DNA of 64,000 nucleotides from Rheinheimera sp. EpRS3 (lineage in GTDB: Bacteria > Pseudomonadota > Gammaproteobacteria > Enterobacterales > Alteromonadaceae): positions 1,116,001 through 1,180,000 of the forward strand of contig NZ_LNQS01000001.1 in the NCBI RefSeq assembly GCF_001513785.1, in the 5' to 3' direction. A program made the position numbers and the translations under genes. Below, piece after piece: positions 16,408 through 25,227 of this stretch; position 1 is the stretch's first letter, and every line of letters begins with the position of its first letter. The notes beneath the pieces are model-generated. The model worked only from the letters and a program-made list of their open reading frames with translations. It did not search any database and was not told where the DNA came from.

Positions 16408-19400
16408 GTGGCAAAAAACGTAGCAACACCAAAGCAGACCGCCGGTGGTGGATTCACGTTTGAAGATAAGGTGTCGGCATCGTTTATGTTGAAGATGCTT
16501 TCTGGCGACAACCCTTTGTCTGCTGAAGACGGACAAGTAGAGGTAATTCGGTTCCAAAAACGAGCAGATGGCTGGTTTCTGGACGACCTCGTACTCGAAC
16601 TTCGGAGACCGGACAATAGTTTTTGCAGACTCGCCGCTTCAGTAAAGAGCAATTCCCAGATTACGAAATCTGGTTTGCCAACTGACTTTCGGGATGCAGT
16701 GTGGGAGCAGAGGCTTCACTTAGGAACGAAGCAATTTGACGTGAATGCAGATTATCTCTCGCTTGTGACGTCAACCATCGAGTTGGAAGTGAAGACTGCC
16801 TGGGACGGTTTGCTTACAAAAGCGATCGCTTCGGACGTTACTCTATTTGCAGACCGACTTGGTACCGCCAACTATTCAAATAATATCGAGCGAGCTATTT
16901 TTAGCAGCCTTCACTGCCCACCAACGATTAATGCTTCAATAACACCGGTAGACACCACGGAACTGTTACAGCGACTACGACACTTCCAATTCGATTTCGG
17001 AAGCGAGCCTTCAGAAGACGAAAACAAATGCATCCATCGATGTGCGGATCTGCTTAGAGATGGAGGAAAGCCGCACGCTATTCTTTTATGGAATAACCTT
17101 AAGCAACTAGCGAGGGAATTTGCTACGGCTGGCGGAGATTTGACTCGGGGGCAACTGGCAAACATGCTCCGGCGTCAATTCTCTCTGAACGAGTTTCCTA
17201 ATTACGTTTCTGATTGGAACAAGATTTCTGCTGATTTCAAAATCCGCACTGAGCATGTAAGAGACCGCTTAGCTGGTAGCCTTGAACTTGCACGAGACAA
17301 AGCGGAGCTCCCAAAAATTAAGCATTCTATTATTGCATTAGTCGGAGCTAGTGGTTCAGGAAAAACCGTCCTAGCAAAACAACTTGCTTACGAAGAGGCA
17401 TCTAACGGACATGTCGTTTGGCTCACAGCTTTGGATATAAACGCTTCTTCAGCTTCTGTGCTACTCGCCAATCTCGGTCTTAATTATTCTTTCCTAGAAT
17501 TAGTTGAAAAGTCTACTGGAAAATCAGGATGTATAGTTATCGACGGAGTAGAAAGACTTACCCAAGTTGGGTTGTCTAATTTGGCAGTGTTACTGAAACG
17601 GTCGCGATTGCACAAAGATTCAACGGCGTGGTCGTTCGTGTTCACCTGTGTCATCGACTCATGGGAACACACATTTTTCGAACTCAAGCGAGAATGTAAC
17701 AATGGACTTAATGTCTCGGTTGAAATGGTGGAGTTCCAATTCGACCGCAAACGCGCCCAAATTGTTGAGGCATTCCCTACTATTTCACAAATGTTATTGC
17801 GTAAAAATTTGTCCGGTCTGTTTTCAAATTTAAAAATACTCGACTTAGTTTTGTCGAATGCTAGCAATAGTACACAAACCACATCTTGGGTCGGGGAGAC
17901 GGATATTCTCGAATGGTACTGGACGCAGCACATTCAAAATGGAATGAATGGAACTGCGCGCTCGCGATTCTTGCAAAAATTGGCATGTACAGAAGCGAAT
18001 AATTTTTTAGCCGCCGTTCCGGTCATTGATTTCGACAATAGTGAATGTTTGCTTTCGCAAGATTTGATATCGGATCAGGTCATCTGGGAGCGTGATGAGA
18101 GATTCGGGTTTGAACACGATCTTTTGGGTGATTGGGCGCGAACTCGTTTTCTGTTAAGTCGACAGCATGAATTTTCGCGGCTCGCCCCCGAATATTCAAT
18201 AAATCCTCGTTGGCACCGTGCTATACGGCTATTCGGTTTACGATTGCTCGAAAAAGAATCTCGAATCGAAGATTGGGAAATGCTCCTTTCCAAGTTGTCA
18301 CCAGACGACCAAAACAAAGTCGAAAGCGATTTGATCTTGGAATCAATTGTATTCGCAGGAAATGCTGAAGCACTGCTCAAGCAAGTATGGCCTGCGCTAT
18401 TGGCAAGAAATGGAATACTACTCAACCGCCTCCTGACACGATTCCTGCACACAGCAACGCTACCCGCCCCTTTGTATGGAAGCGATCTTAAGTTTGCCGC
18501 CTTGCTACGAATTCCTTTCTGGCCACTCTGGCTCCCTATGCTGAGAGTCTTATTTGAGAAGAGAGCCGAGACGATCTCAATAGCGACTGAGCAAGTCACG
18601 CGTATAGCCAGTCTTTGGCTTAAATGTTCTCAAGTTAACTGGCCTCTTCGCACTGAGGCTGGACAGATATTACTTGACTCAACCCTGCATATTATCGAGG
18701 AGATCCGGTCTCATGATTGGCAGGTGGACAGTGATTTATGCAGTAGTGTATTTTCGCGGTTTCTGTTCGCCGCTTCTGTCTTCCCGAATGAGGTTTCTGA
18801 ACTTGCACTTGCTCTCGTTGAGCGATGTGAAAAATCACTTTTCGTCGAAGATGAAATAATCGAGTCTGACGTAAACGAAATAGAGTCTGAGGAGGATGGT
18901 GTAGCAGAGCTCTTTGGACTGCGCGGCCCATTGTCAGCACCATGGACAGATGGCCCACTTCGTCGTGTAAATCAGTGTGTTCGTAAAGGGTTTTTAGCTA
19001 GTAGCGACCCGCTAAAGTACTTGTTCGCAGCGCGTCCCGACCTCGGCAAAGAAGTATTGCTTGCACTTCTTATACGGGAACCATTACCACAGTATCATGA
19101 TTATTTCGGCAGCGTTTTTAATGAGTTTCTACACGTCAATACTGAACAAGATTGGTCACCGCCGATGTATTTTTTAGGCCCATTCTTTTCATTTCTTCAA
19201 ATCAACCAAGAGAAAGGGATAGAAACAATCGTTACGCTGCTGAATTTTGTAACGGATCGTTGGATAGAAGCTCAAGACAGCTCCCCTCCAGTAATCAGTA
19301 TTTCGGTAGGAAGCGAAGACATCGTGTTTTTTGGCTCCAGTGATGCGTACTATTGGTATCGCGGTTCATTTCACTCTCCAAACGTGGTTGCGCCAGCGCT

Positions 19401-21672
19401 GATGGCGCTGGAGAAGTGGCTCTATATGTACTTGGAGAACGAAGAGCCAATAGCCCCCGTTATCCAACGCATATTATGTACTTCCAGGAGTACAGCTTTA
19501 TTGGGTGTGTTAGTGGCTGTTGGCCGCAAGTCGCCTGAGCTATTCCATAATGAACTCCGCGCATTGGTGCCTGTATGGCAACTTCAGCTTTGGGAAGAGA
19601 ACTACAAATTACAGGACCTTGAATCTTTATTCGGAATGCAAATGTATCAGTGGACGCAATGGGGGGAGTCTATTTGGAACTCAGCTCACGAATGGCATAC
19701 GCTTGCACATAGAAAGACAACACTCGGCGACGTGCTACTTCAGAGATTTTTTACCGATGCAGAAGCACGTTCATTTTTGACTAGCGTAAAGGCCAAATGG
19801 GTAGAAGACCTTCAAAACTTAGAAGAGTCGGAGGAAGCTGGTTTTCTTGAGAACATCACTTTGAGGTTCGATGAGAGCAATTGGCAGATGCGGAAACTTG
19901 AAAATGGTATCACTCTTGAATTCATTGAGTCGGAAGAAAGAAGACTCAAACTCGCGGAAGTTCGTGAATCACACGAAAAACATATGACGGTTCTCACTTT
20001 TCCAATGACCTGCCGAAAAATGATTGATGAGCAACTAAAGCTGGAACCATTAGCTTTGGAAGCTTTTTGGAATCGGCTAATGGATATTGCAGAGGATGCC
20101 GAACAAGCTCGTAGTCGCGGGAACAGGCCCGAAGACGCTATTATTGGTGGTATAGCGGCCCTGATGATCTTGCACCAAGATTGGTTGGCCGAAAATCCTG
20201 AGCGAGAGGATTGGTGTGTTAAACAGTTTATCGATGTATTTAATAACCCTCCGCAGCGACCTCAGTTTCACAGTGCGAATTCTATTAGCAACTACCACTG
20301 GGATAATTTCGCAGCAATGTTTATTCCAAAAATGCTTGCTGATGATCCGAACAACGTTGCAGTTAGAAGTATTTGCGCATATTTCGCGTTAGCCTTCAAT
20401 TACAGCGTCATTCAAGATCTGATGACTTTTGCATTTAAAATACGTGAATCTCTTGGTGATAACTTTAAACGATTACAGCATCTAATTCTTATTTCCTCAG
20501 GAATACGTAATGTCCACATTGTCACACATGGTGGGAACAGCATATGGGATTGCCCTGATATTGAGTACGATGCCGATGTACGTTACAACGATTTGATCGA
20601 TCAATTCGAAAAGTCATCGTTACCAGCCGAAATCCCGAATCTGTGCGGTATTGCTGAAGAGGCCTGTGAAACAATCATTAAGATGGTCCATCAACAACAT
20701 TTAATATCACACGTTGAGCCACTTTCAGACGAGGTTGAAGCGTCAATTGCAAGGCGGATTCAACGCGGTTATGGGTTTGAGCCTAAGCAATTGCAAGCGG
20801 GCTTTTGCTGGCTAGAAAGAGTGGAAGAAGCTATTGATAGCAAAGAATTGACGGAATTTGTGACAACCCTTGAAGGTCTCTTGCTTGGCATGTTACGTCC
20901 TCTAGGCGGAGTTGACGAAGCCTTATTCGATCAAAATAACCAAGATAATTTCTTTGCTGTACCAGGGCAGTGGAACACTTGGATATTCGACCTTGTTGCA
21001 GCAGTTATTCCAAAAATCGCGAAAACATATTCAGCTCAACAGTTATGGAAACCAATCCTATCATTCGGACTGGAACGACCACATTGGGTAGATTCGTTTA
21101 TATCAGCTTGGTTCATCCACGGATCGCGAATTGAAGAATGTGAAAACACTTTCATCCAAGAATGGAAGGCAATGATAACTTTCGTTTGGACTCACCATAA
21201 CTGGAGGCAAACTGAAGTACAAAATTATAGATCGGAAGGGAAATTACATAGTCATTTGATGGGGTTTAGTCGCACTGGTTATTGCTACCTTAAAGACGAA
21301 AAGTATCGTTCGTACATTGCATCGATGAAGCCCGAAATCGAACAATGGACAGAAGAGTTTTTCCCACACCCTGATGCCACCAGTACATTTGCGAATTTCC
21401 TAACTTGCCCTTCGGCCGTCGACTACCTTCGTGACGGAATCCGAAAAATTGCAACTATATCAAATCAGTTTGAAGATTGGCACTGGCGCGATTTCTATTA
21501 TCTGGAGCGTTCTTTGCTTTCTTTGCTTGAATACGACTGGCAAAACAACTTTCGCTTGATTCTTTCTGACACCGAAGTTAGGTGGCAATTCTCAACTATT
21601 CTAAAGTTGATGTCTGATCGGCAAGTTGCACAGGCGTTGGAATTGCAGGACAAAATGCTGAAGACTACGTAG
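16408..21672 (+). CDS. Giant STAND-type NTPase with nuclease-like N-terminus, probable anti-phage protein
   Basis: 1754 residues. The GTG at 16408 follows AAGGGA; no better start is seen. Order: (a) residues about 1-170, with GGGFTFEDKV (13-22), LDDLVLEL (58-65) and SVKSN (78-82), resemble the PD-(D/E)xK/Cap4-like effector found at the front of anti-phage STAND proteins. (b) P-loop GASGSGKT (313-320) and Walker B GCIVIDGVERL (374-384) form a NACHT/STAND ATPase. (c) A winged-helix-like FGFEHDLLGDWARTRFLL follows the ATPase. (d) About 1150 residues of mostly helical sequence without recognised motifs form a candidate sensor. This architecture is that of Avs and related STAND immune proteins, where target binding triggers oligomerisation and the effector. 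No partner gene is adjacent. Base composition is visibly more AT-rich, with codon use unlike the flanking core genes, suggesting transfer. Family membership is not proven. Confidence 0.78.
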   Translation: MAKNVATPKQTAGGGFTFEDKVSASFMLKMLSGDNPLSAEDGQVEVIRFQKRADGWFLDDLVLELRRPDNSFCRLAASVKSNSQITKSGLPTDFRDAVWEQRLHLGTKQFDVNADYLSLVTSTIELEVKTAWDGLLTKAIASDVTLFADRLGTANYSNNIERAIFSSLHCPPTINASITPVDTTELLQRLRHFQFDFGSEPSEDENKCIHRCADLLRDGGKPHAILLWNNLKQLAREFATAGGDLTRGQLANMLRRQFSLNEFPNYVSDWNKISADFKIRTEHVRDRLAGSLELARDKAELPKIKHSIIALVGASGSGKTVLAKQLAYEEASNGHVVWLTALDINASSASVLLANLGLNYSFLELVEKSTGKSGCIVIDGVERLTQVGLSNLAVLLKRSRLHKDSTAWSFVFTCVIDSWEHTFFELKRECNNGLNVSVEMVEFQFDRKRAQIVEAFPTISQMLLRKNLSGLFSNLKILDLVLSNASNSTQTTSWVGETDILEWYWTQHIQNGMNGTARSRFLQKLACTEANNFLAAVPVIDFDNSECLLSQDLISDQVIWERDERFGFEHDLLGDWARTRFLLSRQHEFSRLAPEYSINPRWHRAIRLFGLRLLEKESRIEDWEMLLSKLSPDDQNKVESDLILESIVFAGNAEALLKQVWPALLARNGILLNRLLTRFLHTATLPAPLYGSDLKFAALLRIPFWPLWLPMLRVLFEKRAETISIATEQVTRIASLWLKCSQVNWPLRTEAGQILLDSTLHIIEEIRSHDWQVDSDLCSSVFSRFLFAASVFPNEVSELALALVERCEKSLFVEDEIIESDVNEIESEEDGVAELFGLRGPLSAPWTDGPLRRVNQCVRKGFLASSDPLKYLFAARPDLGKEVLLALLIREPLPQYHDYFGSVFNEFLHVNTEQDWSPPMYFLGPFFSFLQINQEKGIETIVTLLNFVTDRWIEAQDSSPPVISISVGSEDIVFFGSSDAYYWYRGSFHSPNVVAPALMALEKWLYMYLENEEPIAPVIQRILCTSRSTALLGVLVAVGRKSPELFHNELRALVPVWQLQLWEENYKLQDLESLFGMQMYQWTQWGESIWNSAHEWHTLAHRKTTLGDVLLQRFFTDAEARSFLTSVKAKWVEDLQNLEESEEAGFLENITLRFDESNWQMRKLENGITLEFIESEERRLKLAEVRESHEKHMTVLTFPMTCRKMIDEQLKLEPLALEAFWNRLMDIAEDAEQARSRGNRPEDAIIGGIAALMILHQDWLAENPEREDWCVKQFIDVFNNPPQRPQFHSANSISNYHWDNFAAMFIPKMLADDPNNVAVRSICAYFALAFNYSVIQDLMTFAFKIRESLGDNFKRLQHLILISSGIRNVHIVTHGGNSIWDCPDIEYDADVRYNDLIDQFEKSSLPAEIPNLCGIAEEACETIIKMVHQQHLISHVEPLSDEVEASIARRIQRGYGFEPKQLQAGFCWLERVEEAIDSKELTEFVTTLEGLLLGMLRPLGGVDEALFDQNNQDNFFAVPGQWNTWIFDLVAAVIPKIAKTYSAQQLWKPILSFGLERPHWVDSFISAWFIHGSRIEECENTFIQEWKAMITFVWTHHNWRQTEVQNYRSEGKLHSHLMGFSRTGYCYLKDEKYRSYIASMKPEIEQWTEEFFPHPDATSTFANFLTCPSAVDYLRDGIRKIATISNQFEDWHWRDFYYLERSLLSLLEYDWQNNFRLILSDTEVRWQFSTILKLMSDRQVAQALELQDKMLKTT

Positions 21673-21782
21673 GGTTCGACTTGATAACGATTGCTATCTG
21701 AGGCACAAAATGAGAACAGACACGGATTCTCGGTGTGTAACTCAACATGGGGATCAAATTGTTAAGCTATAGAGGAGGCTAC

Positions 21783-21836
21783 ATGAAGGATTGGGCTGTT
21801 CTTTTACAAGCTATTGCGTCCCTGCTATGGCCCTGA
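21783..21836 (+). pseudogene. 17-codon ORF with strong ribosome site, likely remnant of a membrane-protein gene
   Basis: AGAGGAGG (21771-21778) precedes ATG at 21783. The frame encodes MKDWAVLLQAIASLLWP and stops at 21834. The peptide looks like the cytoplasmic start and first turns of a transmembrane helix, as in many small membrane proteins. No continuation of the helix is obvious after the stop, so this is either a truncated gene or a true micropeptide. It begins 111 bases after the STAND gene on the same strand. Confidence 0.4.
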
Positions 21837-21912
21837 TCTGAACAGCTGCTTTTCGCTCTTTGCCAACTTTCATGGAGTTTGGGGCTTCATTTGTAAAAGG
21901 GGAGTCGATTTA

Positions 21913-22419
21913 TTACTCTGATAATAACGTTTTCTCGATATCGCAGATCCGCGCCATCAATACCAGAGGATCAAAGGTCGATGCTTTAAAACCAAATTTT
22001 TTGTAAAACGCTTGCGCACTGTCATCGATAGCATGCACCAAAATGCCAGCACCACCCACCGCGTTCATCGCTTGTATCGAACGCAAGATACAATCTTTTA
22101 AAAGACCTGCGGCAATGCCTCGACCTTGATATGCACTATCCACTCCAAGCCTAGCCAAAATTACCATAGGTATCGGATCTGGACTATTTCTTCGTAGTGA
22201 ACTGAATGCTTGCTCTCTTGATACTGAGCCCATGGCAATTGCATAGTAACCAATAACTTGGTGAGTCGTCGTGTCATTGACCACATAGACTCTCGCGGTT
22301 CCGCGCTTTTGACTCTTTAAGGCTTGTTTGCTTAACCAGCTATCTAGTTCTTCAATACCACACTGAAATGGGTTGAGTTGATGCTGCTCGGTGAGTAGTG
22401 TTGGTGCACTTATTCCCAA
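21913..22419 (-). CDS. TacT-like GNAT acetyltransferase toxin
   Basis: 168-residue GNAT protein of the type that acetylates aminoacyl-tRNA in type II toxin-antitoxin systems. Visible motifs: LDSWLSKQALKSQKRGTARV at the front, VIGYYAIAMGSV, VILARLGVDSAYQGRGIAAGLL (acetyl-CoA loop QGRGIA) and AQAFYKKFGFK, carrying the usual catalytic Tyr. Its start overlaps the end of the upstream ribbon-helix-helix gene by ten bases, the usual antitoxin-first order. Located in the accessory block behind the STAND gene on the opposite strand. Cellular target is inferred from the family. Confidence 0.88.
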   Translation of the reverse strand: MGISAPTLLTEQHQLNPFQCGIEELDSWLSKQALKSQKRGTARVYVVNDTTTHQVIGYYAIAMGSVSREQAFSSLRRNSPDPIPMVILARLGVDSAYQGRGIAAGLLKDCILRSIQAMNAVGGAGILVHAIDDSAQAFYKKFGFKASTFDPLVLMARICDIEKTLLSE

Positions 22420-22676
22420 GGTGCTTTCCTATTAAACAGATCTTTCATGCCTTCAAGCGTCTGGGGCTCTGCACGGAGTTCGTTATCGAAAGCTTCAAGA
22501 GCTTTTGCTTCAAGTACAAAATCCCGCTGTTCAGCCAGTACATTATGCGCTTCATTGAGCGCCGCTTGTTGAATGAACACGGTTCTATCGACCTTTTTTA
22601 GGCTTGCTGCTGCATCGATAATGTCTCTCACCGCTGGCAGTACTCGCATGTTGATTGGCGCTGTTTTTGTGGCCAT
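22410..22676 (-). CDS. TacA-like DUF1778 antitoxin
   Basis: 88 residues. The N-terminal ribbon-helix-helix starts KTAPINMRVLPAVRDIIDAA, which is the DUF1778 pattern. The C-terminal tail (FDNELRAEPQTLEGMKDLFNRKAPWE) would wrap the toxin. Such antitoxins bind their own promoter with the toxin as corepressor. An inverted repeat at 22688-22743, immediately upstream, is a good operator candidate. Confidence 0.88.
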   Translation of the reverse strand: MATKTAPINMRVLPAVRDIIDAAASLKKVDRTVFIQQAALNEAHNVLAEQRDFVLEAKALEAFDNELRAEPQTLEGMKDLFNRKAPWE

Positions 22677-22687
22677 GACACCATCCC

Positions 22688-22743
22688 GTATATCTATTTA
22701 ATACACAGTTTAGGCGGTTTTTCGGTGTAGTCAATAGATATAC
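22688..22743 (-). promoter_or_regulatory. Promoter and operator of the TacA/TacT-like pair
   Basis: A perfect 11-bp inverted pair, GTATATCTATT (22688-22698) and AATAGATATAC (22733-22743), brackets a minus-strand promoter: TTGACT (complement of 22729-22734), a 16-bp gap, then TAAACT (complement of 22707-22712). The placement suits autorepression by the ribbon-helix-helix antitoxin. Boxes are predicted by eye. Confidence 0.5.
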
Positions 22744-22777
22744 ATGATTTGTAGCCAACTGATTTACTGGGCTAGTG

Positions 22778-22826
22778 CTCTTTCCAGTTAATTATGAATG
22801 ATTCAGTCGGAATTAACTGGAAAGAG
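22778..22826. repeat. 16-bp perfect inverted repeat in the gap between two TA loci
   Basis: CTCTTTCCAGTTAATT (22778-22793) is repeated inverted at 22811-22826, with a 17-bp spacer. No T-run follows on either strand, so it does not look like a standard terminator. It may be a REP-like element or a structure separating the 3' end of the membrane-protein gene (22916) from the TA pair (22676). Confidence 0.55.
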
Positions 22827-22915
22827 TATTTGTAGTTGTTGACGCAGACTTTTCACAACGAACGTCAGCTTGCAGATGTACAGTGGACAGGCGTTTATTA
22901 CAGGGGGCACATTTT

Positions 22916-23680
22916 TCAACCTTCGCTTAACTTCCGCTGAGCCTGCAGCTCTACTCTGGCTTCTGGCTGGGTGATATACCTTTCTATTGCGGCCATTAGC
23001 ACTGGTGCATCAATACCGTAAGTAGACGTCATAATGACAAAATCAGCACCGGTCCATTTGCGGGATGACGCCATTTGCTTATTCACTTTAGCCAGATACG
23101 ACGCCGGTTCGACTAAAATATTTTCCTGGGCAACTGACAAAAATATCGCCTGATTATTGTGGATTTCACCACGGTATAAATCGGTGATGGCCTCCCACGG
23201 AATACTGACTTTGCCTTTGGGGTAGCCAAAGGTAAAACCTGACGGGTCGAACTGGATATAGGTTTTCGCCAGGCGGCCGCTAAATAAACCCACCAGCATC
23301 ACCGCACCGGTAAGGGCAATCAGCAGGGTAATGCCATAAAAAATCTTATTATCGTCAGGCTGAAACAGCATAAGGGTGCTGCCAAATGCCAGCAAGCCAA
23401 TACCGAGCAAAGCGATGCGCTTTTTGGATGCGTGGATAGGTTCGCCGCCGACAACGGTTACTGTGCGTAATGACTGCCGCTGTAAGCGCAATTTGCGAAT
23501 AATAGTGTGAGCTGCCACTGCAAAGCAGGAGCCAAAAAATACCAGTGTGGTGATGCCGGTATTAAAATCCTTCTGAATAATCAGCAAGCCACTTAAGGTA
23601 AAAAGCAGGCCAATCAGGGCAAAGAGCCAGTCTTTAAAAGTGATTTTATCCAATGTTGATTCCGTAGCAGGTTTTGTCAT
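22916..23680 (-). CDS. Membrane protein with PH-like domain (STM3941-like), function unknown
   Basis: 254 residues. Four hydrophobic helices come in two pairs (about 14-32, 38-56, 88-104 and 114-132). A soluble domain from about 140 (IQFDPSGFTFGYPKGKVSIPWEAITDLYRGE) resembles the bacterial PH-like domain of STM3941-type proteins. The start is nine bases after the stop of the RelE-like toxin, so it may be co-transcribed with that TA pair. No function is assigned; hypothetical proteins of this design are found in many gammaproteobacteria. Confidence 0.65.
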   Translation of the reverse strand: MTKPATESTLDKITFKDWLFALIGLLFTLSGLLIIQKDFNTGITTLVFFGSCFAVAAHTIIRKLRLQRQSLRTVTVVGGEPIHASKKRIALLGIGLLAFGSTLMLFQPDDNKIFYGITLLIALTGAVMLVGLFSGRLAKTYIQFDPSGFTFGYPKGKVSIPWEAITDLYRGEIHNNQAIFLSVAQENILVEPASYLAKVNKQMASSRKWTGADFVIMTSTYGIDAPVLMAAIERYITQPEARVELQAQRKLSEG

Positions 23681-23689
23681 TTAAGCGGC

Positions 23690-23953
23690 TTAGTTACTTT
23701 GATATACACCAGAACGATGGCCGATTTTAATTACGCTGATTATCAGTTGCTCGTCCCTGATTTCGTAAATAATGCGGTATATTCCCTGACGCACACGGTA
23801 TTTGTCTACCCCGGATAACTTAATGCAGCCTTCAGCTCTTGGGTTGAGCGTTAAGGTATCAATTTTCGCCAGTATTTTTTTAACGTCAGTATTGGGGATG
23901 CTTCGCAGATCTTTTGCAACCGACTTTTTAAACACCAGCTTATATTTTGCCAT
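23690..23953 (-). CDS. RelE/ParE-family toxin
   Basis: 87 residues. KYKLVFKKSVAKDLRSIP at the start, GVDKYRVRQGIYRIIYEI in the middle and IKIGHRSGVYQ at the end are the RelE/ParE superfamily pattern of Arg- and Tyr-bearing strands. Members either cut mRNA on the ribosome or poison gyrase; the sequence does not decide which. It overlaps the antitoxin gene by 14 bases. Confidence 0.87.
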   Translation of the reverse strand: MAKYKLVFKKSVAKDLRSIPNTDVKKILAKIDTLTLNPRAEGCIKLSGVDKYRVRQGIYRIIYEIRDEQLIISVIKIGHRSGVYQSN

Positions 23954-24173
23954 GCGCTTTTAAGTCATTAAGTAAGGCTTCATAGCTTATTTCCGGCTCG
24001 GCTACTCTGTCGGCGATGGCGGCTAAATCTTGCTGATCTTCGGCAATTAATAAACGCACTGCTTCATCGATAATTTCGGACACCGAGCTATCGGTTGCTG
24101 CAGCGCGTAGCTTTAAAGCCTGATGAATTGCCGGTGCAAAATATACGGTCGATCTTTTAGACAGCGAACTCAT
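23940..24173 (-). CDS. Ribbon-helix-helix (CopG-like) antitoxin
   Basis: 77 residues. RSTVYFAPAIHQALKLRAAATDSSVSEIIDEAVRLL is a ribbon-helix-helix DNA-binding motif; the acidic C-terminus (AEPEISYEALLNDLKAHGKI) would neutralise the toxin. First gene of the TA operon, with a perfect 20-bp palindrome 38 bases upstream. Confidence 0.87.
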   Translation of the reverse strand: MSSLSKRSTVYFAPAIHQALKLRAAATDSSVSEIIDEAVRLLIAEDQQDLAAIADRVAEPEISYEALLNDLKAHGKI

Positions 24174-24205
24174 ATCACTACCCGTTGCAATGTAAACATA
24201 CTGAC

Positions 24206-24231
24206 ATTATAGCGCTATAACGTTATAGCGC
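24206..24231 (-). promoter_or_regulatory. 20-bp palindromic operator with adjoining -10 box
   Basis: GCGCTATAACGTTATAGCGC at 24212-24231 is a perfect palindrome. On the minus strand TATAAT (complement of 24206-24211) abuts it, so the operator would occupy the promoter spacer of the antitoxin gene. No good -35 is visible at the expected spacing. Autorepression by the ribbon-helix-helix protein is inferred. Confidence 0.6.
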
Positions 24232-24274
24232 CATGGGCAGATAGCTCCCGCTGTATTGACGTTTGCTATGTCAG

Positions 24275-25132
24275 TTATCTGTCGTGATACAGCTCACAGG
24301 CTTCCAGTGTATTCTCAACTAAACTGGCCACTGTCATCGGGCCTACACCGCCTGGCACCGGAGTGATATAACGCGCATGCTTTACCGCTGCGCCGTATTC
24401 CACATCGCCTACCAGTTTGCCTGAGTCTAACCGGTTAATGCCAACATCGATAACCAGGGCGCCCGGTTTTACCCAATCTCCGGGGATAAATTCCGGCCGG
24501 CCTACAGCTACAACCAGTAAATCAGCACGGCGTACCTGAGCTTCCAGGTTTTTGGTAAATTTATGACATACTGTTGTAGTACAACCTGCCAGTAACAGCT
24601 CCAGCGCCATTGGCCGGCCAACAATGTTGGAGGCACCTACGACAACCGCATCCATGCCTTTTACATTAACACCGGTGCTTTGCAGCAGTGTCATAATGCC
24701 TTTAGGCGTGCAAGAGCGCAGCGCTGGCATGCGCTGGGCTAAACGGCCAATATTGTATGGGTGAAAGCCGTCGACGTCTTTGTGCGGGTTTATGCGTTCT
24801 AAAATAGCGGATGAGTCTAAGCCGGCAGGTAACGGCAACTGCACCAGAATACCGTCTACAGTGTTGTCGTTATTTAAGTTATCAATTAATTCCAGCAGCT
24901 GTTGTTCAGTGGTATCAGAGGGTAGGTCGTAAGACACAGAATGAAAGCCAACTTCTTCACAAGCCTTGCGTTTGCTGCCTACATAAACCTGAGAGGCCGG
25001 GTTTACCCCTACCAGCACTACGGCTAAGCCCGGTGCTCTTTTACCTGCTGCAACCCGGGCGCGAACCTGAGCAGCCACTTTATCTTTTGTTGCCTGGGCA
25101 ACGGCTTTGCCATCAATAATTTGTGCTGTCAT
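24275..25132 (-). CDS. folD: Methylenetetrahydrofolate dehydrogenase / cyclohydrolase
   Basis: Bifunctional one-carbon enzyme interconverting 5,10-methylene- and 10-formyl-tetrahydrofolate. 285 residues from ATG at 25132, close to the 288 of E. coli. Motifs: [20 protein letters not shown] (with the active-site YxxxK), [48 protein letters not shown] (nucleotide loop) and [13 protein letters not shown]. The frame continues upstream across the tRNA-Pro region, but that part is antisense tRNA and not protein. Divergent from the tRNA cluster. Confidence 0.97.
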   Translation of the reverse strand: MTAQIIDGKAVAQATKDKVAAQVRARVAAGKRAPGLAVVLVGVNPASQVYVGSKRKACEEVGFHSVSYDLPSDTTEQQLLELIDNLNNDNTVDGILVQLPLPAGLDSSAILERINPHKDVDGFHPYNIGRLAQRMPALRSCTPKGIMTLLQSTGVNVKGMDAVVVGASNIVGRPMALELLLAGCTTTVCHKFTKNLEAQVRRADLLVVAVGRPEFIPGDWVKPGALVIDVGINRLDSGKLVGDVEYGAAVKHARYITPVPGGVGPMTVASLVENTLEACELYHDR

Positions 25133-25227
25133 TTGCTTACGTCTCTGCCATGATTTTACTGTGGCATATTTTCGCACAGCTACCAGCAGAACTCCATCCT
25201 GCAATGGGCGTAGCGCAATAGGTTCAA

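Noticed and set aside
18075..18599. 174-codon antisense frame in the STAND gene
   Set aside because: Ser/Arg-rich shadow of the coding strand without start signals.
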